Source: Datisca glomerata (lineage: Eukaryota; Streptophyta; Magnoliopsida; Cucurbitales; Datiscaceae). From it: a DNA stretch of 64,000 nucleotides. Location of the stretch: positions 1,116,001 through 1,180,000 of the forward strand of contig QANY01003934.1 in assembly GCA_003255025.1 (NCBI GenBank), written 5' to 3'. Shown piece by piece: positions 23,208 through 35,250 of this stretch (the first letter of the stretch is position 1; each line of letters opens with the position of its first letter). Position numbers and translations under genes: made by a program. The notes beneath the pieces were generated by a model. That model was not told the DNA's origin. It saw only the letters and a list, made by a program, of their open reading frames with translations, and searched no databases.

Positions 23208-23210
<3 letters not shown>

Positions 23211-23548
23211 ATCTTCCAGATCTGAAAACGTGAAAAAAAGGAGAGAGAAACCTTAATCTCCAAGGAGCCACTGTCCTCTTCCAAATGAAGCAAATGATTT
23301 AAGATTAATGAATAGGTTTAAAAATCATGGTAGTTTTGTAAATAGAGAAAATTTATAAGTAACATGTCAATAAGAAAATCACTAGCGCCTCTTTCTTTGA
23401 CCGACCAAAAAAATGTCAATAAGCAAATCACTGTCATAACAAAAAGTTAAAAATCTTCCATCACCGCCTCTTTTCCATTGACAGAATTTACATAGCTGTC
23501 ATTAGAGTACATATGTGGATGTCATCTAAGATCAAAATTATAGTAGTG

Positions 23549-24369
23549 CCAAGAGTCTCATTGAAGGTAGAGTTTCATACTGTGAACTATAGATGTGGTA
23601 TTATAAAATATTATGGATGTATGGGTAATTTCATACATTGACAATAGAAGAGTTTGGTACTTTATTAAATGTATGTGTAGTTTGTGAATATATGGATGAA
23701 GAATATTGTCGTTGTTCTGAATATAACTATTAAAATTGTTTATGTGCATAAGTTTTTGGGATTATGGAAATTCTAAATTATAAAGGAACCTGTGGTGTTT
23801 TCCACGTCAGTTTGAAACATCATTATGGGTTTTTAATTCTAAACTTTTGTGCGATTGTTGTACAAACCGTGGTAATACAGATCGTATAGTGACGGTTATG
23901 TCTAGCTATTGCTAATAAGTATATTGCGACAGTTTGAATCGTCACAATAGGTTAACATAACTGTCGTTAAAGAGTAATATTTCACGGAAGAACTATGACG
24001 GTTGTCAAAACCGTCACAATAGTTTTTCAATAAGATATTAGAATTTTCTTAAAGAGTAATATTTCACGGAAGAACTATGACGGTTGTCAAAACCGTCACA
24101 ATAGTTTTTCAATAAGATATTAGAATTTTATTATAGAAAATTACACTTTTGGTCCTCCAAAGTTTAAAATTTTCAATTGGCCATTGGTTGTTTAATTATA
24201 TATTATGACCCAAGCCCTTGAATAGTTCAATGCTCCAATCAAGTTTTTCACTAAGTCTCAAATCTCAAAACTGATCGTGCTGCTCATAATTTTAATTTTT
24301 ATAATTTATGTCTATGCATACTTCCTTTTTCTAAATCGCATAAAAAGTAACAAAATCTTAAACTAACAG
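23549..24369 (+). repeat. copy 1 of a large tandem duplication (continues 16505-16610)
   Basis: With element C removed, 16505-16610 joins 23549-24369. This composite is homologous along its length to 24370-25480: the ELEAQ-tail of the transposase, then GTAGAGTTTCATACTGTGAAC, then TTTTTGGGATTATGGAAATT, the GACGGTT repeats, and a flank with AATTACACTTTTG-like sequence. Copy 1 lacks the terminal CTAGTAGTG because of a deletion near 24100. Confidence 0.75.
23969..24132 (+). repeat. 82-bp perfect tandem duplication in CACTA subterminal region
   Basis: The block starting AAAGAGTAATATTTCACGG at 23969 is repeated at 24051. Apart from its last few bases I see no difference between the two copies. Each contains GACGGTTGTCAAAACCGTCA, a short inverted repeat. 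Confidence 0.85.
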
Positions 24370-25480
24370 TTAGGCTCAACGAGCACAGGTGTTTGAGTTG
24401 AAGGCTTAATGTGCACAAATGTCTGTGTTGGTGGCTTAGTGTCTAGAGATGCGTGATCAACTAGAGTAAGTCTTGAAATCTATCAACAATACTAATAAAG
24501 GGTAGAGTTTCATACTGTGAACGATATATGTGGTACTACAGAATATTTTGGATGTAAGGGTAAGTTCATACTTTGAATACATCGAGAAGAGTTTATTACA
24601 TATGCAGGGATAACTTAATACATTTTGAATGCACGGGATAGAGTTTGGTACTTTATCAAATGTATGTGTAATTTGTCAATGTATGGATTAACAATGTTGA
24701 AATTCTTTACATGCAGAAGTTTTTGGGATTATGGAAATTCTAAATTATAAAGGAACTTGCGAAGTTTGAAATCGATGCTATAAGTTTTTAATTCCAAACC
24801 TTGGTTATGTGAACCATTGTAATATAGAACCGTCGCTATACATGCTCTTGGGAAATGGAAAATGATGACAGTTTTGTCAAACCATTACAAAAAAGTATAT
24901 TGCGACGGTTCCAAACCGTCGCAACTGGTTAACATAATTGCACCTAGAGGCAATATTTTACGACAGAACTCTGACGTTTGTCAAAACCATCATGATAGCT
25001 TTTGTTGTCACGATTTTCTAACTGTCTCAAGAGATTTTGCAATTGGTGTAAAGCAGCACAACGAACCAAAAAAAATGTCGCAAAAGATATGTTTTCTAGT
25101 AGTGATATTGTAAGGGGACCTAAAGAGTAAAAGGAGAAATAATTTTTTTTCACTTTAAATTGTTTTTATTATAATAGAGATATTGATATGCACATAGAAG
25201 GATACAAAAGATTCCAATAAGCTATTAGATTTTTTATAGAAAAATACACTTTTGATCCTCCAAAGCCGATTTTCAATTTGCCTTTGGTTGTTTAATTATT
25301 ATGATCCAAGTCCTCCAATAATTCAATGCTCCAATCAATTTTTCTACTAAGTCTCAAATCTCAAAACGGATCGTGTTGCTCATAATTTTAATTTTTATAA
25401 TTTATGTCTATGCATACTTCCATTCTCTAAATCACGTGAAAAATATCAAAATCTTAAGCTAACAGATAGACTCATTTGCA
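24370..25480 (+). repeat. copy 2 of the large tandem duplication, with intact G right terminus
   Basis: This is homologous to copy 1. It includes the degraded transposase tail (CTCAACGAGCACAGGTGT on), the subterminal GCGACGGTTCC..CCGTCGCAAC motifs (24901-24925), the terminus CTAGTAGTG (25103) and 377 bp of right flank that also has a counterpart in copy 1. Confidence 0.75.
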
Positions 25481-25747
25481 ACTTTTTAAGGTATCTGATG
25501 AATTGATAGGTAAAATTTTAATAACATTGTCTAAATTGAGAATTAAAATAAATTGGAATATATAACGAATCCATTTTTCCATAAATTTCAATATATACCT
25601 TCCAGACAAAGCAAGCCTGGACAAGTGTGAGGAATCTTATTACGAAAAAAATGGTAAAACGTTCATGAATTTCCAGGTGCTAACAAAAGCAACAATAAAA
25701 GAAAACCATGAAAAGAAAGTTATTTGATCCTAAATCACAACTTCAAG
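25481..25747. other. 3' flank of the RNase T2 gene
   Basis: AT-rich sequence with no gene recognised. It should contain the 3' untranslated region of the minus-strand RNase gene. Confidence 0.5.
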
Positions 25748-27454
25748 TTAAAACTTAGGAAACTGGATATTTGAGGCACATCTTCCTCTGGGAAGCAAAG
25801 GGCACTCAATAATCTCAGACCCAGAAGTGTCAACGCACAAGTAAATTTGGTAAATTTGGCTATGACCTGCTGAATCCTTGTTGCATTGTATTCCTGGAGT
25901 GTACCCTACTCCCTCCTTTATAGCTTCTTTAATGCTGTCTAAGCTGTAGAATTCATCATCTGGTTCAATTGCTGCATCGTAATAATACATTCCCCTTAAT
26001 TAGGATGCTTAAAAACTAGTTTTGAATCAACCTAAAAGATTCACTTGGATTCGATTAAGGAGATTGTTCGATGAATATAACCGACCGATAGCAATATATC
26101 GTTCATAATGTCTTTGGCCTAAATGCCTAATCCACGGGAAGGTGAATAAACATCGTTTATAGAGGATACAAGATACAGTTTTGATTTCGATAATAAGCAA
26201 ACACGTAATCTATAATAGCTGAATTAAGTTTTCACTTACAATCATAAACGTTTATGTTGTTGGGTTATTAGATCTCAAGTTTTATAATCGACCTAACATG
26301 TTAATTTAAATTTTAAGTAGGTAGAAAGGGTTTGAACTAAAAAAAACTCTCGTTCTTATACTATATTAAGTTGGCATAAATTTTTGCGACAAGTGGCAAT
26401 TGAACAATAGTTAAGTAAACTATATACCTGCACTTTTGAGGGACTTTAGGAGGTTCGCTTTCTCCTTCAACTTGAGAGCTGCTTCAAAATAGTCACGTTG
26501 GTCAAGTTCAGACTCTGAGCAAGTTCCATGTTTTTCCCACTCGTGGGACCAAAACCTGAAGCCGTTGCTACTCGGACAACTTAATGATGGCCAACTTGTT
26601 TGCAGTTCGCTTAAGAGATCTGAGATCTATTCCATTATTTACAAGAGATATGTTAATAATTTATTGTTAACATGTGATAATTAATTAAGCGGTGTTGAAA
26701 GAAACATTACTCATATAACTAAAGTGCGGTTTGTGTTTTTGTTATTTTAGGTACAAGGTTAGCTGTTCCTTTAAGTGTTAGGTACTAAAAAGTGAAAACT
26801 AATAATTAATCATTATGCAGTTGTTTAACACAAGAAAAACAAAAGCTTTTGCATAAAACGCGCCTTAAAGTGATAAATTAAGTCTTGCCATTTGGCAAAT
26901 GACCACTTGTTACGAAGAATCTATTTTGAAACAACATAAGACAGGACACACAAATCAAGACTTATTCGTTGCTTGTAAGCCACATCTATGAGGGAAAAAA
27001 CGAAAACACAAACTTGTAACGAAATCTTGATACTGAACAGACAAGTTAAGAACTTTTTTTCTGTAAATAAAATTAGAAGAGCAATTAGTACCTGAGATTT
27101 ATCAAAAACACTGTCTGGATCGCAGTTGGACGGGTATGAACCATCCTTGTAATTAGGCCAAAGACCATGAATACCGAAATCAGCAGCGGGCTTTCCCGTT
27201 GTCGGATAACAACAACTGCTCCTCGTGTCACAATATGCTCCCGGCCACTATACATAACGAAACAACACCTATGCTTAATAAAGATATAGTAACAACACAT
27301 ATAAACATTGAAAAACAACATCTTATAAAAGAGGAAGAAATGGAAAACTCACCTGTTGAACGAAGTAGAAGAAATCAAAATCCTGGGAAAGAGAAACAAC
27401 TGCTAGATATTGCAATATTAGAAGCTTGATTAAGATTGGGAAGTGGGGTCTCAT
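25748..27454 (-). CDS. ribonuclease T2 family protein (S-like RNase), 4 exons, intact
   Basis: Coding exons are 27454-27353, 27247-27092, 26626-26428 and 25971-25748 (681 nt, 226 residues plus stop), with GT/AG borders, frame kept across every junction and no stop. The start is the ATG at 27454; the N-terminus is a signal peptide (about residues 1-23, KLLILQYLAVVSLS), so the product is probably secreted or vacuolar. It cleaves single-stranded RNA through a 2',3'-cyclic intermediate. Active-site motifs are complete: CAS I FGIHGLWPNY (His61) and CAS II HEWEKHGTC (His114, Glu115, Lys118, His119). Cysteines C40, C46, C47, C103, C122 and the C-terminal ECPLLPRGRC pair fit disulphides of the fold. 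Length and sequence match S-like RNases (RNase LE/RNS1 type), which act in phosphate recycling, wounding and defence. S-RNases of self-incompatibility are a less likely alternative. Confidence 0.93.
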
Positions 27455-27548
27455 CTTTGATTATTTTTTTTTCTTTTTTTAAAGACACTTTGTTTTGGGT
27501 TTGCTTTACTGAGTTCAATAATGAAAATGAAATTTAGCTGAAAGCTAA

Positions 27549-27555
27549 ATTTATA
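27549..27555 (-). promoter_or_regulatory. candidate TATA box of the RNase T2 gene
   Basis: On the minus strand TATAAAT (within CTGCCTATAAATTTAGC) lies about 95 bp upstream of the ATG at 27454, a normal plant core-promoter spacing. No other element is claimed. Confidence 0.55.
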
Positions 27556-28029
27556 GGCAGAAATGGAAATGGGGTCAGAGTATCCAAAGAAGTATATTCT
27601 TATTTTCCTCAAATATTTAATTGATTATTACATTGGTTGCTTAAGGGTATAACGTTCTTCCCACGATTGTAATGTGTGTCCTTAACTAGGTTGCTTTTTA
27701 TATATACTCTATGATTTTTTTTTCATTTTCAATAAATTATTTTTCTATTTTCGTACCAAGTCGTTCTAATCAGGCTAACACCCGTTAAAAGGGAGTTGAT
27801 CCGAATGGATGTTTGTTGGGTAATAAGTTTTCTCTGAAGTAAAAGTTTAGTTTTACTTTCTCATAAAGACATCTACTTCATTATGTGTTACTAAAATTGC
27901 TATTTAATCTTTTCAAAACTAGATTTTATCAATGTAAACTAAAGCAACACAAAGTGTTCTCACCAGCTTTTCTTATAGAAAATCAAAATTTAATGATGAG
28001 AAAAACTCATAATTTCTTCAATGAAAAAT
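27556..28029. other. upstream region of the RNase gene, no other gene
   Basis: AT-rich intergenic sequence, presumably holding the RNase promoter. I see no other coding sequence or repeat. Confidence 0.5.
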
Positions 28030-28510
28030 ACGTATTCAGCCCTCCTCTCCTGGGCCTAGCCCTCTTTCTCAACTCGAGTCTGAAGTTCAGCGGCTTTCAT
28101 CGTTGACGAACACCTGCGCTAATAAGACAAAGAAGTGGGCGGTCTATGCCTTGAGACTTGTGAATTTAGAGTTCTAAACTGAGTACACTAGGATTTCCTC
28201 TTGTTTCCTTTTTATGAACACGGAATGATCAGCATTCTTTCTCTGGAAACCCATCTATCTTCGTCATAACCAAACTTCATATCTCGAACCAAGCCCGAGG
28301 AGACTGTCCGCTCCCCTTCACTTTCTTTGCTGGACAGGAAGATGCGAATCGCGAAGGCCTTCCCACCACGCTTCAAACCTCGCCGGAGAGAGAGAAGCGA
28401 ATTGAAAACCGGTCTCAAATCCCTTCGCAATCGAAGGTGAAAGCGGGAAAAAGACGACTCAACCTTTTTTCTTTCTTTGTCAGCCGACTTGAAAGGTGCT
28501 AGTTCACTTT
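28030..28510. other. probable mitochondrial DNA insertion (NUMT)
   Basis: This stretch stands out by base composition: balanced GC, few A/T runs, and phrases such as GCGCTAATAAGACAAAGAAG, GGACAGGAAGATGCGAATCG and CCCTTCGCAATCGAAGG that resemble plant mitochondrial intergenic DNA. The borders to AT-rich sequence on both sides are abrupt. The minus-strand frame 28430-28212 is not like a known protein. The call rests on composition and resemblance only. Confidence 0.4.
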
Positions 28511-29709
28511 CATTAGATAAATTTATATTTCATTATATTAATTCGAAAAGGATATCCAATTACAAACAGTATTTTTCTTTGGAGATATGATAGAGTCATA
28601 TGTTATTCACTAAATAAGGTGCCAAATATTAGTTTCCTTCAAGTATATTTATCAAATTTTCCTTATTTTTCATTGCGCTTAGCAATTATCAAAAGTAATT
28701 TTGTTTTGTTTTTTTTTTCTTAAGAAACATTGTCCCCCACGTCTCATAAAGCACGTGTTAATATTCTAATACAAAAAATAAATTAGATTAGTATCAATAC
28801 TTTATATCTCGGGCTTATTTATTAGGCAGCAAATTGTCATTAGTCAATGCATATTGTGCAGAGATAGTAGGATTATATTTTAATTAATTATATTTATGAG
28901 CTAAAATCTAAAGCTTATCTCCTTAGTGTACAATTTTAGCTATGCTGACTTTTACATAAAAAAATGATTTACCGTTAAATCATATCATATAAAATTTATG
29001 AATCGAACTGAATATGGATAGTTTTATAAATTTTTTTATTTTAGATAGTAGGTGACCAGAACGCAGGTTCCTTGCTATTTCGTGCAAGTCAAATTGTTCA
29101 CTACCATTTTGCATTATTAATAACTTGTCCTAATCCGCCATGTGGGTGACATAAATATTCATATAATTTGGACTTAGAAACTGTCAACGAAAGAGGAGTC
29201 TGTTTCTTTTCTGTTATTTGTTTTTCTTTTGTTTGGTTAAGGTCACCATCTGTAATGTTCTTTCATTGTACTTCAACTTTGATCTGATTAATTTGGATGG
29301 GCTTTTCCCTTCACAAATTTTCTCTTTGCGCAATATTGGGGAAGTTAGGAATCGATTTGAATCCTCTTCGTCATACTTTCAATTTGGATCATTTGATATT
29401 TTTTCTCATAATTTCAATTTATCTAAGCTAGTTAGAAATAAAAAAGAAATATTGGTTTTAAACCACGCGAATATTTTACTTTGATTTGTTGCCTAATAAA
29501 CCTTGAAGCCATATTACCTATCTCCTTAAGTAACTTTATCATATACACCTTTATCATATACATGTACATTGCTGACAACTGTTAACAACTAATAACAATT
29601 ACTGGTGAACAAGCGACGAAGGCAATTGTTGCAAACAATTAGCAAGGGAGGAAAATCGTCAGCCAAACTATTAGCGACGACCACCAAAAGTAGCCACAGT
29701 ACTTTCTCC
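28511..29709. other. intergenic sequence without recognised gene
   Basis: AT-rich. A plus-strand frame at 29218-29484 has no recognisable domain and ordinary intergenic composition, so I do not call it a gene. Confidence 0.5.
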
Positions 29710-29822
29710 GATGTAGATATAATGACCACTTTTCATTTTCAACGATGCAGATATAATGACCACTTTTCATTTTCAACGATGCAGATATAATGACCACTTT
29801 TCATTTTCAATGATGCAGATAT
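29710..29822 (+). repeat. 34-bp tandem repeat, target of copia D
   Basis: Units start at 29710, 29744, 29778 and 29812 (GATGCAGATATAATGACCAC, then TTTTCATTTTCAAC). The fourth unit is cut after GATGCAGATAT at 29822 by the copia D LTR, and the missing remainder (AATGACCACTTTTCATTTTC) stands at 58838, right after D's 3' LTR and its target duplication. Confidence 0.9.
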
Positions 29823-29867
29823 TGTTAAGAGTAATGTTAAGTGTATTCACATGTATAATAGTATTGA
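29823..29867 (+). repeat. copia D 5' LTR, first piece
   Basis: TGTTAAGAGTAATGTTAAGT and on matches the start of the 3' LTR at 58545 with few changes. It stops after TAGTATTGA, where the MULE begins; the LTR resumes with TAATATTGA at 44058. Confidence 0.85.
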
Positions 29868-29989
29868 GGATTTTTCTATTTCCGACATGAGTGCTGAGTC
29901 ATTGTTATTTTTAGATTATTTTTGGAGCAATTCGGGTTACACAAGTCCAGCAAATATGTATAGGGGTTTATTTATTTTTTATTTTTTCT

Positions 29990-30985
29990 CTCATCAAATA
30001 TGTATAGAGGTTTATTAAATATGTACCGAGATTCATTAAATATGTAATGATGTTCACTAAATACGTACAAATTAATAATTTTTAGAGGGGTTCACCAAAT
30101 ATGTACAAGTCATTTTTTACGTATTTGGTGAACCACCCCACCAATTATTAATTTTTACATATTGGTGAACCACAATACTTATTTGGTGAACCACTCCACA
30201 AATTATTAATTTTTACATGTTTGGTGAACCAACTACATATTTGGTGAACTCCAATACATATTTGATGAACCCCTTCAAGATTTATTAATTAGTACGTATT
30301 TGGTGAGTCTCACTACATATTTGATGAACCCCTATTGTATTGAAGTTCACCAAATACGTACAAATTAATTATTCTTGGAGGAGTTCATCAAATATGTATA
30401 GATGTTCACCAAATATGTATAGGTATTCACCAAATATATACCGGAGTTCACCAAATATGTACTGGGATTAACTAAATAAGTAGAAATTATTAGATCTTGG
30501 AGGGATTCACCAAATATGTATTAGAATTCACCAATTGCGTACTAGGGTTCACCAAATACATACAAAGTTAATTTCGGTGAACCCCTCCAGGAAATTATTA
30601 ATTTTGTACATATTTGATGAACCTCATTACATATTTGGTGAAAGGGTTCACCAAATACGCACAAATTAATGATTCTTGGAGTGGGGGTTCACCAAATATG
30701 TATAGGTTCACCAAATACATACCAGGGTTCACCAAATGTGTACTAGGGTTCACCAATTGTGTACTGGGGTTCACCAAATATGTACAAAATCAATTTTGGT
30801 GAACCTCTCCAAGAATTATTATTTTTATACGTATTTGATGACCCCACTATATATTTGGTGAATCCGAGTACATATTTGGTGAACCCCAATATATTTTTTG
30901 TGAACCTCTCCAAAAAAATATATTTTTAGTTTTTGGTAAACCCCTCAAGATTTCTTTTGTGCCCCACTGCGAATTTGGTGAACAC
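29990..30985. repeat. alternating inverted minisatellite (TTCACCAAATATGTA)
   Basis: The core TTCACCAAATATGTA or a close variant occurs at least 14 times on the plus strand, and its complement TACATATTTGGTGAA many times between, in alternating blocks: plus at about 30000-30100, 30340-30570 and 30640-30790; minus at about 30115-30335, 30575-30645 and 30790-30985. Adjacent blocks can fold into long hairpins. Protein-like frames here are repeat artefacts. Confidence 0.9.
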
Positions 30986-31200
30986 CAAAAAACCCAATTG
31001 CCACTCTTTACCCTCCAAACGTCATTCTTCAACCTCCAAACACCATTCTAAAGGTGCAAATCACCATTCTTTGTTACCAAACGTTAGTTTATTGCCTCCA
31101 ATTGCCAATTTACTCCTTAAACGCCATAATTTAACAAGCGATCACCAATGAGGGTCGTAAACGCCATTTGTTTGGCTTCAATCATCACTTTTTGGGCCCT
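30986..31200 (+). repeat. degenerate CCAAACGCCATT repeat
   Basis: Motifs such as CCAAACGTCATTCT, CCAAACACCATTCT and AAACGCCATTTG recur every 20-30 bp. The same AACGCCATT core forms the palindromes at 35251-35510, linking both parts of the MULE. Confidence 0.65.
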
Positions 31201-32023
31201 AATCATCATCTTCACTAAATATCCTTTTTAATTAATTACCATACACCGGACAAATTATCGATAAAAATAGAAAAAACGCATTCTCTAAAATGCAAACATT
31301 CACTATATTCACTTATTAAGTGAAATTAGATTGGATTAAGTAAGGATTCCAAAAGCAATTGAACACTTATACATAAACTCGTTAAAAATTGTCATTGGTA
31401 ATATTGTTGTGTTTTTGTGACAAGTATCAAGCGAGACGTGTTTACACCATATATAATTATATGTCGTGATATTATGATGGCCAGTAAATCCTATTTATCG
31501 ATTTGAGAATACGTATAACCCTTAAGGTCGGATTTTACTGTTAAATCGAACATATTCACTAAAAGTTTGTAATTAAATATTAGAATTTGAAATTTAACCT
31601 TTTATTTTATAATTATAACCCCATAAAATTTGGAAAATTAGCATAATTACGTTTTAATTTATAACCTTATAAATATATTTGTCAAATCTAACCTTATTTT
31701 CATATCAAAATTAACCCCAAACTTAAAAAACCTTAATCCCCTTCTTAAAAAACCCGATACCCACCCTTCCCCCCTTTTCTCAAAACTTCATTCATCTTCA
31801 CTCAAACACTCCACTCTCATCATTTCTTCTTCATCTCTTCTTCTTTATCTCTTCATAGCTCGAAACCCATCCAACCCGAGCAATATCCGTTGTGACACAC
31901 GAGTCAAACCCGCAATCTCTCATTTCACACATCCCTTGTAACACATGAGTCAAACCCATGCCCAACCCGAGAAAAATATGTTCAACCTCATATCCTTTTA
32001 ATATTGTATTTTTTTCACAAAAA
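31201..32023. other. MULE interior upstream of the PMD gene
   Basis: AT-rich; C-rich stretches at 31740-31830 resemble a plant 5' leader. The minus-strand frame 32139-31831 is antisense to this and is not recognised as a protein. Confidence 0.45.
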
Positions 32024-34932
32024 ATGGCTAGAGGAAAGCATAAAGTTACAAAGGGAACATTGAGTTCAACGGCGCAACCAAGTTCGAGTGGTTCGAAATG
32101 CCGTACGATGCCACCGGTGATGAGGTGAAAAGATTTCATCTAAAGAATCAAAATCTTACTAGCCTATTCTTCATATTGCTCCAATGGAGCATATATCTCA
32201 CCCAAGCAAACAAGAAGTAAGTTTTTCTTTAAAGATTTTTAATTTTTATGTGTTATACGTGTTAAAACACCTAATAGATACTTGATTCGTTCTGCAAATT
32301 AGGTGTTTTTTATGTGATGATTGTTGAAATGTATGGTTGTTGGTAGAAATACCTGTGTTAAATGGAAAACTATAGTATTTTTTAGTGCCTGTAAAATGTT
32401 CGACAAAATGTCATAATGAATTATATGGCATATTTTTATCATTGTCCATAAGTTGTTTGATAAAATGACACATTACACTATAATCATATGAATGTCCGTA
32501 ACATGTTCGATGAAATGCTATATCCCATCCAAGGAAAGAAAATGTAAGTTTATTTGTGATAAATTTGGTTATTATGTGTTTTAGTGTTAAAACACCAAAT
32601 ATATACTTGAATCATTTTGAAAAGTGGGTATTTTTTATGTGATGCTTCTAGAAATGTATGATTATTGGTAGTGATATATGTTTCAGATGAAAATTTATAG
32701 TGTATGTTTATGGCCCATAAGGTGTTTGACGAAATGTCAGAGTAGAGATTATAGATTATTGTCATTGATTTCATTGATATTTTTTCCTATGTAATACATC
32801 TTTCTTCACACTACTTTTTCATTGAGTCATGACCTAAATTTTGGTTTCCTAGGCTGAGTTCTACGAGGATGGTGTACGTGATATTGAGAACACCACACTA
32901 ATACATATGTGGTACAATATGCTACCTGGAAATGTGGAAAGGAACGTTGATGCTTCCGGGTTTAGATACTTTATAAGTATCTTGAAAATGGGGTAGATGG
33001 ATCCCGTCCTCTTGAAGAGCCTGACTGAGAAATGGTGGGATACAACCCACGCCTTTCATTTAGATGAAGTAGGTGAAATGACAATGACCCCACTGGACTT
33101 TGTTACGATTAATCGACCTTAAAGTCACTGGTTAATGGCTAGACTATGATTTAGATCTATACAACAATAAGAAGGCACTGCAGAAGCTAGTCGACAAACC
33201 GTTGTCAGAGCTTCTAGAAAAAAAGTTAGTTATCAATGAATTTTTGAAAAATATGTAATTATGAGTGTACTACTCCCGAGAAGGAGAAAATATTGACGAG
33301 TGTTTCTTTTGGTGCTCATGGGAAGTATAATTTTTTGTGACAAGAGCAACAAAGTCTATTTGTACTTCTTCCCCAGCCTACAAAACATAGATGAGACACA
33401 AGAGTATAATTGAGGTGGTTCGGCGTTGTCCATATTGTATTACAATATGGACGCGTTATGCTAAGGGAAAAGTGTAGCGACAAGGGGTTTCTGGAGAACA
33501 TGAGGGGTATGAGCTTGCGAATACTTTCCGTGTTTTGCACTGAGCAAACCAGTGTGTGGTCTAGACACGTTCCCGAGAGCAGTATGTTGGATAAATAATG
33601 ACTTGGGAATAAGGGATGTTGGTCACAACCCTAAAGAATTCTATATTAAACTCGGATATATAAGGCCCCATGAGGTATGTGTTTTATTTGATCAATTCCT
33701 ATATCGTCCCCCCTTCTTGAGTATGAATAATGTTTTACTGAAAAGATATTTTTGAACTTGCAGGTCAACTGGAACCCTTGGGGAGAACGTGCAAACTTGC
33801 CGGACTATCGCCACAACAGTATACCTCGTACCACCCTGAGGATCTTACTGCAAGGACCTGATGGTAGAGTATGATAATTGGGTGAGCGTGTTGCACGATA
33901 GAGTTTAGGATCCCAGGAGCCATTAATCCGAATAAGACCCCCACCTTCAATGTTATGTGATCAACCATATGTAAGAGAAGATCTAATTGGTGATCTTGGA
34001 GGTTTTAAAGTGTCACACTTTATCAATGATGAAGATGGCGATGGCAAAGATACTTATGATGATTTTTGGAAAATGTGATTGTCTTACAACTATGATGGGG
34101 CATCTTCATCTTCGCAGGTGCTAAACATCATGTACTGGCTTTTAAATATAGGTCATCACTGATATTGTCATACAATAATCTAAATTTATAATCTACGTGG
34201 TATAGGAAGCAACACGACCAACCGCAATAGCCACAGGAGCACCAAGAGCATCAGGGTCGGCTAGACCGACCGTTGATGATATAAGAGTGGCTGAAATCCA
34301 ACTATCACCATGGCAGATAACGATTCTACACCCACATGGTGGTAGTGAGGCGATGGACATTCTAGAAGATCTTCCAGTTCGGAGTCTTCCATCAGCTGAT
34401 GTCGATTATGTGAGTCATGATGCTAATATTTATTATCTAGTCATTGAATATCTTATTAATGCATAATTCGAATAATGCAGGTGCTGATGGCATACGCTGC
34501 AGGCATGATGCACATGATTATCGGTCTCAGGCAACAGTTCTTTGATAAAATGTTAAGCGCACGTGAGACGATGGTGAAGGCGATAGAAAAGGCCAAAGAA
34601 TCAATGCAAAAGAAGGGTAAGAAATTTGTAATCATCTTTCTTTCCCTAATTATTTTTTAGTTTGAAACAAAAATATTCAAATTTACTCTTAGCTGACATT
34701 TTGTGTATGTACAGTTGTAGGCGAAGTTGCAAACACGCCTGCAAATATATGAAACTCAAGGAATCATGCATGGGGTGATGATGATGGTCATGATGAAAAT
34801 GGGGAAGATTCAATTAATGATGATTGCGATGACCATGATGATGACACTGATGAAGATACTGAATCAGAACGAGAATATGAACGACATACAAAGCATTATG
34901 CTTCGTCGAAAAAGAGAAGAGTCACACCATGA
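32024..34932 (+). pseudogene. plant mobile domain (PMD, MAIN-like) transposon gene, decayed
   Basis: Start ATG 32024 (MARGKHKVTKGTLSST). Later blocks are: AEFYEDGVRDIENTTLIHMW (about 32855), LTEKWWDTTHAFHLDEVG then EMTMTPLDF (33023-33100), a YDLDLYNNKKALQKLV stretch (33145), TQEYN.GGSALSILYYNMDA (about 33400), NWNPWGERANLPDYR (33770), ILLQGPDGRV, SLGSQEPLIRI (33900), VREDLIGDLGG, ATRPTAIATGAPRASGSARP (34208), and an acidic tail DDDGHDENGEDSIND ending SSKKRRVTP (stop TGA at 34930). The EMTMTPLDF block is diagnostic of the aminotransferase-like plant mobile domain found in MAIN/MAIL1 and in many MULEs and gypsy elements. Several stops and frame changes make it a pseudogene. Introns are inferred at about 32215-32850 and 34630-34715. 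Confidence 0.7.
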
Positions 34933-35250
34933 CGCTTTATCAACTTTTATAGTCTCCTTCAATTTTAAAATTCGTTCTAACTTTGTTGAGTGTATTTTTA
35001 ATTTATTAGATTCTGGCTACATTTGGTTGGACATATATATTATGGATATAAATATGTATTTTGATTGTGGAATTTTTAATATTTATGGGGAGATTCATCA
35101 AATCGTTTTTTATTATTTTAAACTGGATTCAAAGTTTGTTTAGTGTATTGTTGTATTTTTAAACTCAGTAAAATTTACAAACTGTCATTGTATCGGCTTT
35201 AACGATGTTGTTGAGAGTAAGAAGATATTGGAATTGGAAGAATATATTAA

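Noticed and set aside
29218..29484. 88-codon plus-strand frame as a small gene
   Set aside because: No domain, no family resemblance and ordinary AT-rich intergenic composition.
29990..30985. CRISPR-like regular repeats
   Set aside because: Repeats are degenerate, occur in both orientations, lack uniform spacers and sit in plant DNA; it is a transposon minisatellite.
34727..35143. 138-codon frame with Met-rich N-terminus
   Set aside because: It is out of frame with the acidic tail (DDDGHDENGED...SSKKRRVTP) of the PMD gene, which is the credible reading there.
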